DNA of 64,000 bases from Chalara sp. BL73 (taxonomy: Eukaryota > Ascomycota > Leotiomycetes > Helotiales), in the NCBI GenBank assembly GCA_918026815.1, contig CAKJVC010000088.1:1178001-1242000 (forward strand), written 5' to 3'. The translations under genes were made by a program, and so were the position numbers. Every line of letters begins with the position of its first letter. Position 1 is the first letter of the stretch. The notes below the pieces were generated by a model. It ran no database searches. It was not told the origin of the DNA and was given only the letters and a program-made list of their open reading frames with translations. Below are positions 40,124 to 51,642 of this stretch, piece after piece.

Positions 40124-40864
40124 TTAACCAAGCTTACTCTTGATGAATGCCAGGGCTTGTGAGCCGTAGATGCTGACATATTGCTGGTGATGGTTGGCGT
40201 CGTTGCCGTTACAGCAATACGGGTCCTGAGCATCGCAGTAGGACTTGATGATGTTTGGGCTGGCGGGGGAGCACTGGAAGCCGCTTGGGCGTGCAGCAAA
40301 CTGCGATGAAAGCGGTTAGTCAGGAAGTCCATGATAAATGCACTTTTTGATACTTACCCCGCCGGCTTTGCAAGTCCCTACATTGTAGGGAAGTCCGTTG
40401 GAGTAATGGGGATCGCCCAGGAAGATGGCTGCCTTCACGGCAGCTAATGCGTTGCCGTTCAAAGTGGCACCCGCACCGCCGCAGAGGGCATTATCCATGA
40501 TCTGCCCACCTTGCGAGTACCCGATGAGGACGATCTTGGTGCTGGGGCATCGCGAGTTCAAGCTGGTGACAGCTGACACCACGGCCGCGGTGCCTTGTGT
40601 TGCAGAGTTATCATAGCTCACGCCGCCACAGCTGGCCTGGCCACCGCAAGCTGGATAGCTGATAGCCGCGGACTGCGCGCCTGAATACGATGATACGACC
40701 TGGTTCACGAGCCCCGCTGAGGTACCATAGCCTGCTGGAGCGGTCGTCTCGCGGGCGCCAAAGACATAGACGCCGGGGCAGCTCTGCCTTGCCTCGATGT
40801 CGTTGCCGAGTGGTGTGGCGCTGACGAGCCCGGCGAGTATGGGGATGACTGCTGATGTCTTCAT
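40124..40864 (-). CDS. secreted acetylxylan esterase, carbohydrate esterase family 5
   Basis: Two exons (40864-40358, 40300-40124; 57-nt intron) give 227 residues. A signal peptide (1-16) is followed by a short pro-stretch ending EAR. The mature start SCPGVYVFGARETTAPAGYG closely resembles Penicillium acetylxylan esterase II. The catalytic triad is S117 in GYSQGG, D195 in YCDAQDPYC, and H207 in the NHHQQY segment, with the Asp-His spacing of that family. Eight or more cysteines suit disulfides. The enzyme removes acetyl groups from xylan outside the cell, which helps xylanases such as the GH30 enzyme nearby. Cutinases share the fold, but the GARETT start and paired YCDAxDPYCC block favour the xylan esterase. 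Confidence 0.92.
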
Positions 40865-42990
40865 GGTGAGATTGAGTTCAGATGTGAGGATAGGCAAGCT
40901 GAGTTGAAGTTCTACTTGGCGATGGAGATGAGTTGGGCATAGGATGGGACAGCATTACTTATACGTTTCGGAAGTCGGACCAAAGGCTAGAGGGTTAATT
41001 GAGACGACAGTCATAGCTTCAAAATCCTAGTGGAAGCTGAGCGAGTGGATACCTCGGCAGGTACAATGTAAGAACTCATCTTTTTATGCCACGCATGGCC
41101 ACTATTCATATATAATTGAAACGCAGGGGCGTACCAGTATCTAAGGATTGAAGTCCGGGGTGCAGGGAGGCGCCATGGAAAGCTGGGTACAGCGTTGCGG
41201 GGAAATAGATTAGCCATGCATGGCCGGCTGTGACTGCCGTGTCATGAACCAAATAGGGGTAAACTAGTTGCGGCTCTATAGGCTAAAAGTAAACAAGCAT
41301 TTATGCTCAATGCGTGGCATAATTCTCGAGGCATGCCACCATACCCCGCCGCGAATCTCATCTGATACTGAAAATTTTGTTAGTCATATCCGTAGCTGGA
41401 AAACAACATCCAGTAGTTTAGAGCAAATGACTTACATTTAAACTAATAAAGTTCACAAAGATCCTACGCCTCGTAAAAAGAACAGAAGAACCAGTCGGCT
41501 TCAAACTTGGTGACAAGGACTCCACTTTCAGTCGTAGCTGCACTCTTTCCTTTGAATCCTGGCGTAGAACTATCTAGTTTCCCTGCCAGCAAATCTCCCT
41601 ACAACACCTTTAATTATACCTAAATCAATTTGCCAGAATTGCTAATGACGTAGTCCTAGGCGGGGGCGTATACAGGCACCAGCTTTGACACTCGCCAATC
41701 AGCCTACAGTCTATTCTCACGAAGGGAATATAGGAGATTTTGCAGCTGAAGACAGCCACTGTCGTATTACCTGCTTGGGGACACTGAGCTTACACTTGGT
41801 TTCCTTGAGACGGCGTTCAAATATGCGATGGACCAAGGAGAGTGTGATCATCTGTGGAGAACTTCCCAATCTATATTACATATTGTCTTTTCAAATGTAG
41901 GATGTAGAACTAAGAAATGGCTGTGATGTCTGCCATACGCGAACATTCACGTATTATTGTATGTATGGCATGTTGTGAGACATTAAAACCATATTTTGCC
42001 ATGCGGTTCAGCTCGCAGGTGGCGCGAAGCATTGTGGCAGATATTCTTTATTCGGTGTCCTACAATTTCTTGTCACTTTGAGAGATTACCTTCCCGTACA
42101 AACCACCCCATAGATGAAGGAAAGGATTGCATGGAAGATCCCATCACTTCTAATGTTTGAAGCTCCTGATACATTAAGAATGTCGTTCCCCCTAAAGTAT
42201 GACCAGCAGACAGCATTGGAAATTCTACTGAAATATCCGTTCTCTCATGAAGCTGACTTTGTGGCTGAAGGGAAGCGGAGAATGATCTCTCATATTCAAT
42301 GTTGACAATTTTTGATACACTGAGAAATGGCCTGCATATAGGGTTCACTGCAAGAGCGGCGCGAAGCATTGCATGAGGGATCGCTTAAGTGCAACTTCTC
42401 GCAATGTAGAGAGATTAGCAAGTGCGGTATAAGTATGTTTTATAGAAAGTTGAGTAAATTTAGGATGGGGGTCATCAATGACGACCAGTAGAAGGAAAAT
42501 ACTTGCAATTTCATTTGGGGGGGACTGCCCAGTAGTGATTGAAGGGCTATACATAAGAAGAGGCTCAGCGCTAATAGTAGTTGAGATATCGGATTTCAGA
42601 CATAAAACCCAAGGAGAACAAAGCAAATTTTTTTGGATCCAAGCGTTATGTGCAAAGGTGGAAATCTTTAAACGACTGGGGTCTAATGCAGAGTATATTC
42701 AGGGCTTTGAATGAGAATGAATTAGCTCAGTTATGCCTGAAAGACTTGAAAGTATGTGCCATTGGTTGAAATATATAATGGCTGGGCCATAAGGTGATGT
42801 TGTGAATAATTGCAATCATTTGATGCTGGGGCGCCGCAAATTATCCCCAATATTTTCCAATTGACATCGTAAATAGAGATCATCGAACTTTGCACTATGC
42901 CACGAGAAATAACCATCCCAATTTGTACACCCAGTTCTAACCCACCATGCTCCAAGTAATGCTAACCGAAACTCCCCGACTCCAAATCTA
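40865..42990. other. 2.1-kb gap with two short sequence echoes
   Basis: No supported gene. The string GGCGCGAAGCATTG-like occurs near 42022 and again near 42356, each followed within ~60-70 bases by an AGAGATTA motif, hinting at a degenerate repeat or decayed duplication. ATG frames at 42478-42714 and 42114-42305 are unrecognised. Confidence 0.35.
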
Positions 42991-45144
42991 TCATGATCCA
43001 CTTGGTCCAGATTCTTCATCTGCTGTATCTGATTTATCAGTCTTTTGTCGCTTTCCTCGGAATAGATCTCCTAATGTATTGCTTAAGCTTCGCGCTCTGG
43101 TGACCCCTGACCAACTGCTTCTTTCTTCTTGTAATGATTGGCTCACAGGTGTACTATCACTTTCCTCAGGTGGCGAGGTTCCAAGTGTGGTTTCCAATAC
43201 ACCGCCTCTGTTACCCCTAGATTTTGACCCACGAAGAGCGTGCCTTGCACGCTTGATGGGTCTAGAGCGTATCGGCGATTCAATACCCCGCCTGAGTGAG
43301 TCCGCGACGACTACACTCAAGCCACCAGAAAGAGGCGATATTAACGGCCCAGGCATGATACGTGATATTGAATTCCTCACTGGAGTGTAAGGTCGATCAG
43401 CTAGTGGAGGCTGTGGACCCTGTTGAAGATTTGGGTAGCTGTGCATAGTGTCATGCGCAGACGACTTATGGTTAGTTGGCTTTGGAGCATCCGACGTACT
43501 TGTCTGCGCCTCGGATGGCAGCACGGGGGAAGAAGTTGTTCCTCGAATTCCTGGATGTCTTGCAGCAAGCAATTCGTCGGACGAGTTCTTCCAAGGGTTC
43601 ACAAGAAGTGGGGTTTCCTCGCTCGTTGCAGTATTGAGGCGGAGCGATGAGGTCGAATACATTCGAGAGGCACGAGGAGGAAGTGGAGAAGGTTCAGCAA
43701 AGCTAATACGAGATGATCTGCGCGAGATCGATTCATTCTGATCTTCAGCAGAATCTCCCCCATGCTGGAAGAGCGCATCTTTCCGGGCTATCTCTGATCC
43801 TTTAGAAATCGGTCCTGAATAACGCTCTTCTGTCCTAGAAGCATCATGATCTGAAAGACCAATCCGCGCCTCACCTTCCTCGTCCGACTCTTCCTCATCA
43901 TCTTCATCACTATGAGATTCGCGTCCGCTGGTGATGAGGTATACGCCGAAGAAAGTGAGAAGACATCCAAAAATGAACTTGATCAGATTACCAGCTGTCG
44001 CTTTCTCGAAGTCGCGGAACAGGATAGCACTCCCAATAATGACTGAAAGAGTGAACATGACAAATTGTACTGGAATGACCTGTGTAGAATCGAACCGTTG
44101 CAATGCCTTGTTGACGTATTTGACCTGCATCACCGCAGTTCCGAAAAGTACTACGATAAGCACATACGTAACGGGTGTCGTGAATGCTCGCCAAAGCGTA
44201 TAGGAGAGCATTGATGCGACTCCTTTGGTAGACAAGGCTGTGTAGCCGCCTTAAACTATTAGCAAACGAGTCTTAGCAATCAGGCTATACTGACCAAATA
44301 AACCGACAAGCCCAAGGTCAACTAATATGGTCTTATTGCCATATCTCGGACTTGCCCATACTAGAGCAGCAATCAAAATTATTGTCACCACCATATAGAC
44401 CTCGAACTCCGTTCTCGTTATTGCATCCAACACTTGGTGAGGTCCTAGTTTCTTCTCTTCCTGCTTCGCGCTTAAAACCACCGTAACTGCACCGGCCACA
44501 GCTATCACCACTCCCCAAAAATCTCTTAAGCGGAATTGTTCTTTCAACATGAACGGAGCTATCACGCAATTTGAAATCAAGGCGACGACTCCTAGGGGAG
44601 ACACGATTGACGCTGGGGCGAAGCCGTACGCTAAGAAGTTTCCAGCTTCACCAACAGTCATGAGCACGATACCTCCCCACCAATATGGCGACTTCAAATA
44701 TGTAGACCTCCGGCCATGACCGTCGCCAAGAGGCTGTGAGTCTGTCGAAAGAAATGAGTTGCTCAAAGGGTCGTGTCCATCTGGAGAGCTAAGGTCGTTT
44801 TCGTCTGCCTCTTGACTCCCATTCCGACTTATTGCCCCATAGTTATCTTGTGATGCCTTCGAACTAGACTTGGATTTCTCTTTGCGTAAAACGCGCTCAT
44901 CGTGTAAGCGTATATGGGCATATCTCTGAATGTTGAGTGCAAATGAGATGAGGATGTTCCCAACGATGGCAGTAATGATGCCAATCAATGACGACCAGCG
45001 CTGGAGTTGAGAGTCCCCTTTCCCATCGCCAAAATGAATCAGATCGTCATAATCAGAGAGCGCCGCTGCTCGAGTCAATGCAGGGGCGGAGAAGGCGGAA
45101 GTTAATGTCGCAACACCTGTCATCGTAGTCGAAGATAAATACAT
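42991..45144 (-). CDS. NIPA/DUF803-type magnesium transporter-like membrane protein
   Basis: Two exons (45144-44295, 44249-42991; 45-nt intron) give 702 residues; M8 is an alternative start. The membrane core has about nine helices, beginning with SLIGIITAIVGNILISFALN. The family signature region YWWGGIVLMTVGEAGNFLAY leads into APASIVSPLGVVALISN and a matching second half. Between the first and second helix is a ~120-residue Ser/Asp-rich loop. After the last helix (FGCLLTFFGVYLITSG) comes a ~270-residue acidic then Ser/Pro-rich tail, probably disordered and cytoplasmic. Animal NIPA proteins move Mg2+; in fungi the cargo is inferred. It shares a 323-bp promoter region with the WD40 gene. Intact. 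Confidence 0.88.
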
Positions 45145-45467
45145 AGCCGTGGTGGTTATATTTGGCGCATTCCAACGCTACGGCCCGACGGGCAAATGCT
45201 TTGCGCACTTTTCGGTGCCAATTACTTCATCAGCCGTGTATATAACTGCAAATCACCAGATCTCGAGCGAAAGAGCTCTCGGTTGTTCAGTTCTGTAGCT
45301 GTTGTCGTCGCTCATACTGCTTTCTTTTGGTACCACTGGTATCGCTTCGTCATTTCATGCAAGCCCAGAAAAACCAGCCCTGTTTGATCCGCATCAGCCG
45401 CATTAAGCTTGGCCAGACCTCATCAACCTCCACAAGCACAAAAACATCACCAACTCTTCCCTACAAA
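45145..45467. promoter_or_regulatory. 323-bp divergent promoter region
   Basis: Lies between the NIPA-like gene (minus) and the WDR70-like gene (plus) and must supply both promoters. The right half is an open stretch in the WD40 gene's frame from 45327 but lacks an ATG before 45468. No operator recognised. Confidence 0.5.
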
Positions 45468-47243
45468 ATGAGCGACGATGAATACGAAGTCGAGGCGCCT
45501 AATTTAGCGGAGGATGATCCTATGAGAGCCTTCCTACCCAGCGCATTTGGGAAGAAAGCAAAGGAAGCAGATGTCACAGCGCAAATCAACCGCACCAAAA
45601 GGAAAATTGAACCTCCTCCAGCTCCAACGACTTCACAAGATGCGCCCGGCGAGGAGAGAATTATACAAGAGCCTGCATCAAGAGATTATGGCTCCTCGAG
45701 TGACGGTGGTGACTCAGATAGCGATCAGTCTGACGATGACGAGTATCCAGTTTCGCACGAAATGGTGCTCAAGACGCATGCTCGAGCAGTTACAACTATC
45801 ACTCTAGACCCCTCAGGTTCGAGGTTGGTAACAGGCTCGACGGATTGTACCCTTAAGCTTCACGACTTCGCATCAATGACACCCACTACACTTCGGGCAT
45901 TCAAAAGCGTGGATCCAAGCGCCGAGAAGAACTCCGACAAGACTGAGACTCATCCTATCCACCACGTCGAGTTTAATCCGAATTCTGGAGGACAGTTCCT
46001 TTGCATCTCAGCAACTCCGCAAGGAAAGATCATGAATAGGGATGGAGAGGTCTTGGCTGAGTTTAAGAAAGGCGACATGTATCTGCGAGATATGAACAAT
46101 ACAAAAGGGCACATTTCTGAGATCACTAGTGGTACCTGGAATCCTGTGGATAAAAATATATGTGTAACTGCAGGCACGGATAGCACTCTTCGTATCTGGG
46201 ATGTCAATTTCAAACGGGAGCAAAAACATATTATGGTTCATAAGTCCAAGTCGGCAGGTTCGGCAGGAAGAACTAGGTTGACAGCAGTAGCATGGGCTAA
46301 TCAAGTTCAAAGTGACAAGAATATACTCGTTGCTGCCGCTCTGGATGGTAGTCTAGTTATGTGGAGCGGCAACGGACCATATTCAAGACCAGCAGCAGAG
46401 ATTCGGGACGCGCATAAGGCGGACACTTGGACCGGGGGCATCGCCATCAGCTCCGATGGACGAATGGTGGTTACGCGTGGTGGTGATGATCTGATCAAGC
46501 TTTGGGACACTCGAAAATTCAAAACTCCGGTCGTCACAGTTTCCCATCCCTCGACCTCGAACCAATACTCTGTCTCAAATATTAGATACTCTCCTGGTTC
46601 TTCGAGCATTATTACCGGATCAGCGTCTGGCCATTTACACATACTGAATCCTGGAAACCTCAAACCCGAGCTCATTACACCAGTCACCCCTGGCTCTGCT
46701 TTAATTACCGTCGAGTGGCACCCAAAAGTCAACCAGATCATTACTGGATCAGCAAACTCCGAAGTTCATGTACTCTACAATCCTCAAAAATCAACAGGAG
46801 GTGCTGTCGGCGTTATGTCTCGTGCTCCAAAGAAACGACACGTGGATGATGATCCAAACTTTACGACTGACCAGTCGGTAGGGATTTCAGGAGATTCTAT
46901 TCTAGCACCTGGAGCTGCCAGCAGTGGCGCATCTTTCCACGCTCGCCACCCAACGATTGGATTGACACACTCTGGACGATCAAGGGATCCTCGCAGACCA
47001 CAGAGTCAGTTAGTAACGCCATTTATGAAAAGTCAACCTGATGAGGAATATATCAATAAGAATATCGGTCTCAGCAGTATGAGAGACGAAGATCCAAGGG
47101 AAGCATTGTTGAAGTATCAAGAATTGGCAGAGAAAGATCCACTTTTCACAAATGCTTGGAAGCACACCCAACCAGTTACGCAATTTCGAGAAGTGAGCCC
47201 TGAAGATGAAGATGGGCCAGAAAAGAAGAAAGTGAAACGGTGA
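45468..47243 (+). CDS. WD40-repeat protein, WDR70 type
   Basis: Intronless, 591 residues; ATG 45468 starts MSDDEYEVEAP. An acidic N-terminus (DDPMRAFLPSAFGKK) and an acidic serine tract around 90-105 precede the SHEMVLKTHARAVTTIT entry to the beta-propeller. At least five WD repeats follow (e.g. GTDSTLRIWD, GGDDLIKLWDTRK, GSANSEVHVLYN). The C-terminal segment after the propeller has MSRAPKKRHVDDDPNF and ends in a lysine-rich, nuclear-signal-like KKKVKR. This layout matches WDR70 (gastrulation-defective homolog), a nuclear factor that in fission yeast and human links histone H2B ubiquitination to DNA-end resection. The assignment is by architecture and motifs; the function here is inferred from the family. 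Confidence 0.88.
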   Translation: MSDDEYEVEAPNLAEDDPMRAFLPSAFGKKAKEADVTAQINRTKRKIEPPPAPTTSQDAPGEERIIQEPASRDYGSSSDGGDSDSDQSDDDEYPVSHEMVLKTHARAVTTITLDPSGSRLVTGSTDCTLKLHDFASMTPTTLRAFKSVDPSAEKNSDKTETHPIHHVEFNPNSGGQFLCISATPQGKIMNRDGEVLAEFKKGDMYLRDMNNTKGHISEITSGTWNPVDKNICVTAGTDSTLRIWDVNFKREQKHIMVHKSKSAGSAGRTRLTAVAWANQVQSDKNILVAAALDGSLVMWSGNGPYSRPAAEIRDAHKADTWTGGIAISSDGRMVVTRGGDDLIKLWDTRKFKTPVVTVSHPSTSNQYSVSNIRYSPGSSSIITGSASGHLHILNPGNLKPELITPVTPGSALITVEWHPKVNQIITGSANSEVHVLYNPQKSTGGAVGVMSRAPKKRHVDDDPNFTTDQSVGISGDSILAPGAASSGASFHARHPTIGLTHSGRSRDPRRPQSQLVTPFMKSQPDEEYINKNIGLSSMRDEDPREALLKYQELAEKDPLFTNAWKHTQPVTQFREVSPEDEDGPEKKKVKR

Positions 47244-47784
47244 TGGGGGGAAGGCATCCGCACCCTACTCTACAAGCACCATTTGGGCCTGAGGTAGAAA
47301 AGTTATTAGACGTACGGCGCACAAATTCAAAAGTCATCAAGGATATAAGATTACATTTCAACAAGCTGCTGTAAGTGCAACGATTGCAATATTTTGCATT
47401 TTATATGCATTTTATTATCTCACTCCTGACACGAAAGCAGGATCGCCGGCTATTCCTATCTTGATATTGTGATCCATGCGGCTCGTCACGACCCATGCCA
47501 GTCTTGAAGTGATCCGTCAGTAAGTAAGAAACTCACATCTATAGATTTCTGAACAACTATGCGTGAGAATCTCGACAGTTGTGTGCGCTTGATGTACCTC
47601 TTGTCATATTTCCCTTGCGGTTGATGTCCATCTGTAGCTTTGATCACGAATACAGAATCAATGTAAATCCCAGTAGCTCTGAGAATAAGAACTCCGTGTC
47701 GTTGCTGAATCTCTCGTCGCTTCTACTTTCGGTCCCACAGTATGCAAAGAGAATTACCGGTTCTTACACCATGTCTTCCTCGAT
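47244..47784. other. intergenic
   Basis: Between two converging genes; no supported feature. Confidence 0.45.
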
Positions 47785-48228
47785 TCATTTTGCATATGCG
47801 CCACCAAAAATAGATTTCTTAACTTTCGTGCAATAGATAGATGCAGTTTTGCCATTAACCCTTCCGCACTTTCCACAAGTGATGTATTTGTGATACGTTG
47901 TAGCTGACACAGTTTTCCAGACTTGAGAAGCAAGATAGTGGCAACCATTAATGATCGAGAGGCTTCCCCAACCAGCGATCCGCAAATGTGGCCATAGTGA
48001 CATTTCGACGGTCCAGGACAATCGTGAAGGTTCGGACGCGGAGATCCAAGTGCTAAGCAGCAAACCAACAATGATAGATGACAGTGGAAAGGTAGCTACT
48101 GAAGATTTTTTCTCAAAAATCAAAATGCGGAGTTAAGCGCAATCTCATGGATGTATTTCGATCAGTGGAAATACTAAACTGACCTCGAATCCTGCTGAGA
48201 CAATCGCAGAACTAAAACACTGAAGCAT
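47785..48228 (-). CDS. hypothetical small protein with cysteine-rich C-terminus
   Basis: A 108-codon minus-strand frame (48111-47785) can be joined to a 15-codon exon (48228-48184) through a 72-nt intron (GTCAGT donor, TTAAC branch, TTGAG acceptor), giving 123 residues. A hydrophobic segment (SSIIVGLLLSTWISAS) lies near residues 26-41, and a compact tail contains CGKCGRVNGK and a third nearby cysteine. I do not recognise the family; it may be a secreted or membrane-attached small protein. The non-canonical position of the hydrophobic segment and the weak acceptor make the 5' end doubtful. Confidence 0.35.
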
Positions 48229-48542
48229 TGAGCATGGATGAACCACAACTTCCGGAGCGTTGTTTCAACGTTGACTTGCGAGACTGATCTATGAAGAAAG
48301 TCTGGCTATCTATTCCAATCCAGGTGCCTTCATTACCAAAATACCTCGCTCCATATCTCCACTTACATGATATTTATTCCACCTTGGAGGCAGAAAGGCG
48401 GAAATATGCACCCTCACCAGCTGTGTCATCACGCAGAGAATACCCGATCTCTACCCAATCTTTATATACCACTGGGATAACTGTTTCTCGGGCTTGACAT
48501 ACGAGCACTGTCATTTACTGGGCCAGATCGAAGAAATTTACG

Positions 48543-49243
48543 TCACGGCTCTTCCGCCTTCTTCCAAATTGGAGAATAGTAGCGCTCCAACACCTACCGT
48601 TCCGCCTCACGATCCAATGAAAACTTGAGGAAAAAATCCCAATCCAGGTCATCAAGCGTGCAACTGATAGTGTAAAACCCCGCCATCGCCACCTCAACCT
48701 TCCCCACCAGCTCGTCCACATGCTCCCGCCTCACCTTTCGGAATCAAGTTCCGAAGGATCCCTCCTCCAGGAGCGGTTTCTCGCAAAGCCGGCAAACCCT
48801 TAACGTCCCATACCATGCTGAAGCCGACGGCACGGAACCATTTCAAAGTCTCGGCCTATTACCTCTCCACGTCGCCTTAGCAGTTATATTCCTCCAGCAT
48901 ACCCAGCGTGGGGATGGCGGTTGCCTGACGAGCATATCGCGCCAGGTCGCGCCTCCGCAGAGATACATGTCTGTCCGCCAGCGGGCGGCAGCGTATATAA
49001 CGAGGCCAGGTAGTGGAACCCCGCATCGTCGAACCATAGGGGGAAGACCTCAGCCAACAACGGACTCAGTCTCGGCTCGCTACCCGCGTCCTCAGGCTGG
49101 AAGAATAACAGCCTCTGAAGCGCGGGGGATGTGCGGATCGCGGAGTTCCAGGTATGGTTCATGCGCAGAGCGGATGTTAGGGGCGTACGCATGTCGAGAA
49201 GCTCGGGGATGACGAAAACTTGCTGTGTAGCTGAAGTAGACAT
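48543..49243 (-). pseudogene. F-box-like family pseudogene with frameshifts
   Basis: From ATG 49243 the frame starts like fungal F-box family proteins (QQVFVIPELLD) but the core expected next is missing, jumping to ALRMNHTWNSAIRTSPALQR and LLFFQPE. Good similarity then continues only by changing frame: near 48980 (to a frame reading ATWRDMLVRQPP), again near 48930 (frame reading IPTLGMLEEY), and a conserved-looking tail (VDELVGKVEVAMAGFY... to WKKAEEP-stop at 48543) interrupted by an in-frame TAG near 48596. Several independent lesions mean it is dead. Active relatives would recruit substrates to SCF ubiquitin ligases. Recognition is from memory of the family's recurring motifs. Confidence 0.6.
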
Positions 49244-49722
49244 GATGTTGTTTTGATTTGGTCCTATAACTTCAAGGTTTGTCTTTTTAACGTCTAGAGA
49301 CTCGGATATGCACACACAGAGATCGGCCTCAAAGTTCAGATGTCGATACTCAGAGTCATCGGTGGCCTTGGGCGCCCAAATGCAAGGTTATGATGAGATC
49401 TGCAGGGGTACCAAAGACTACACAGGCGAACGACATGGGACAAATCTCTTGAATATAGCCTTTAGTTGATGTGAGGTATTATGTAGGAAACTTTATTGTC
49501 ATCACTCAATCAGTGCTCAACTTCCCGAAAAACGTATTTTGTTCTCACTAGTGCAGAAAGAGGTAGTATTTCAAGCTTTATACCGCTGATGAGATTATGT
49601 GCTACCTGAGACGCAAACGCTAGACATCTCCTTTAATTATCTCCTGTGAAGCAAGGCCCAAGAAAGAGCCTACTAGAAGTGGTCGTTGGGAAGAAATTTC
49701 ATCTTCTTGAGTGTCTCTGACA
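49244..49722. other. intergenic
   Basis: No open frame or repeat of note between the F-box pseudogene and the SHD1-like gene. Confidence 0.45.
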
Positions 49723-51069
49723 CTACGCTAAATTTCCGTACTTAGAATTCTCTTGCTGAGTAGCCTCACCTTCATCAGCATTCCCTGACTGTTTTTGAGA
49801 AACTTTCTTTCCCTCATCATTAGAAACACCATACAGATCATTATCAGAACCACCATTCGAATCACTACCGACCTCATGGCTGCTCACTCTAGCCTCAGGA
49901 ACCCCTGAGGCGGGGGTATTCCCAACCGCTGACAACAGTGTGGTACTTAATGCATGCGTGGTTTCTATGTCATTACCAGGAGGTGTCATCTCCACTCCTT
50001 CACTTCTAGGATCTGGCTCCTGATTCGCGAGGTCTGGAAATGTCAATTGGATGCCGCCCATTATGGGTGGGTCCAAGGTTGTTGTAGCGGCATGCCGGAG
50101 GAATGGCCTCTTATATTCATGCGCGGCGTTTTCATTATGAATATTTTTAAATTTAAACCTGTTAGACAAAGATCCCACACCCCCAGGAGCATTTGGAACA
50201 TGCGGAGCGCGATACACTAGAAAGCAACATGTTAGAATTATTGTAATCTTCCTGTTGGCTGGGAGGTTTCTTGCAATTGAGATTTTTTTTATCTCATGAG
50301 ATAATTCGGTATCAAATCTCTCAAAGTTGCGCGGGAGTTCAACCTGAGCCTGTAAATCTTGTGCCCTATCCAACAGCAAGTACAGATGATCTGCTATTTT
50401 CCTAAGTAAGGTCATGTTTGGCTGTTCAGCATCTGCTTGTCCACGGGTGGAGTTTACGAGTGTTTCCAAAACGTTGAATTCTAACATTTTCAGCTTTCGC
50501 TTCTTCTCAAGCCCAGAACCCCCCAAGGACGAACGAAAATATTCTCCATGTTCTTGAGAGGAGGCCTTAAGTATGGCCTTGAGCTTCTTCACGAGAGCAT
50601 CAATTCCACTGTCCTCGAAAAGTGGAGACATTGGATCCGTGTGTTCCTCGAGAGGTATGCTTTGCCTCGAGAGGTTCTGAATAACCTTCAGTGGTTTATG
50701 CTCTTCCATGTTAATCCCATAGGTAGTGTGAATGTGCTCAAGGTCTTCGATGGATAAGAGCTCTGGATCAACTCCTCGCTGTCTTTCGTGCCTCATCCAA
50801 TACGTTTCACGCAGGATTACCTTGCCATTCACAAATTCGACAAATTTGGCTTCGAAAGTCTGTTCAGATGAGCGGTTGCGCCAGTCTCGAAAGCCTCCTT
50901 CTGAGCCTGCTATAGGGTCATGGGTTGGAGGCGTGTTTGGCACTGTAGAGCTCTCGGTCCCTTCATAGCGTGGTTTCTTCGAAACATTGACCGGTGTTGC
51001 AGCTATACTCGGAGAACTCTTCGGAGGCACCATCTCTGGCGGTTGGGGATTGGTATTATCTGGAGACAT
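49723..51069 (-). CDS. protein with an SHD1 (Sla1 homology 1)-like domain
   Basis: A 448-residue single exon with ATG 51069. The N-terminal ~55 residues are Pro/Ser-rich. Residues ~58-115 read FRDWRNRSSEQTFEAKFVEF, then GKVILRETYWMR and LLSIEDLEHI; this W..R....EAkfve...kV.L......LS.eDl pattern is what I know of SHD1 domains, which in yeast Sla1 bind NPFxD endocytic sorting signals. The middle is a predicted helical region (~150-300). The last ~130 residues are acidic and low-complexity. No SH3 domains, so it is not a Sla1 ortholog; stand-alone SHD1-like proteins are common and uncharacterised in fungi. A cryptic intron near 50200 cannot be excluded. Confidence 0.6.
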   Translation of the reverse strand: MSPDNTNPQPPEMVPPKSSPSIAATPVNVSKKPRYEGTESSTVPNTPPTHDPIAGSEGGFRDWRNRSSEQTFEAKFVEFVNGKVILRETYWMRHERQRGVDPELLSIEDLEHIHTTYGINMEEHKPLKVIQNLSRQSIPLEEHTDPMSPLFEDSGIDALVKKLKAILKASSQEHGEYFRSSLGGSGLEKKRKLKMLEFNVLETLVNSTRGQADAEQPNMTLLRKIADHLYLLLDRAQDLQAQVELPRNFERFDTELSHEIKKISIARNLPANRKITIILTCCFLVYRAPHVPNAPGGVGSLSNRFKFKNIHNENAAHEYKRPFLRHAATTTLDPPIMGGIQLTFPDLANQEPDPRSEGVEMTPPGNDIETTHALSTTLLSAVGNTPASGVPEARVSSHEVGSDSNGGSDNDLYGVSNDEGKKVSQKQSGNADEGEATQQENSKYGNLA

Positions 51070-51642
51070 GGTTGCTTAGATTATGCCAAAGATCCACCAG
51101 GTGCTGATGATAGTTTAACGAATGATTAGAAACTCTGGAAATGTTGAAGATGAAGAAATAACGATCATAATCATTAGCAGAAGAGGAGAAAGATCCAAGC
51201 AGCTCATGATAGACAGTACCTTTACCCCCATTGTGCCTTCCTGTGCGGTACATCGAGGAAGCAGTGAGAGATCTGTGGAGAAGCCCTCCAGTTGTAGTGT
51301 CATTGTGAGGAAGGAACACATTGTATGAATGCCTGCACTAGTTCAAATGTATCTGCAGGTATGAACATCGAGCGTCTTTTGATCTAATGGCCTCATTTTT
51401 CAAGTTTCTTCTATCAAGATTCAAAAGGGAGCTGTAGTAGATACAGGTTATCGAATAGGGGCTCGCGTAATAGGCCCCACTTGGGCTCTTGAACATGTTG
51501 AGGTCAGCCAAGGAATTCGACAGGCTTAGCTTACTTTCATTTGGAGACAGATATGGGAACCGTGAAGTTCTAATTCTCTAAGACAAGTTTATCTTTTTTT
51601 TTACGCCTTCCTCTTCATTCTCAAGTCCTGCACAAACCCCGC
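51070..51642. other. intergenic
   Basis: Promoter side of the SHD1-like gene and 3' side of the rhodopsin-like gene. Small overlapping frames at 51056-51328 are unrecognised. Confidence 0.45.
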
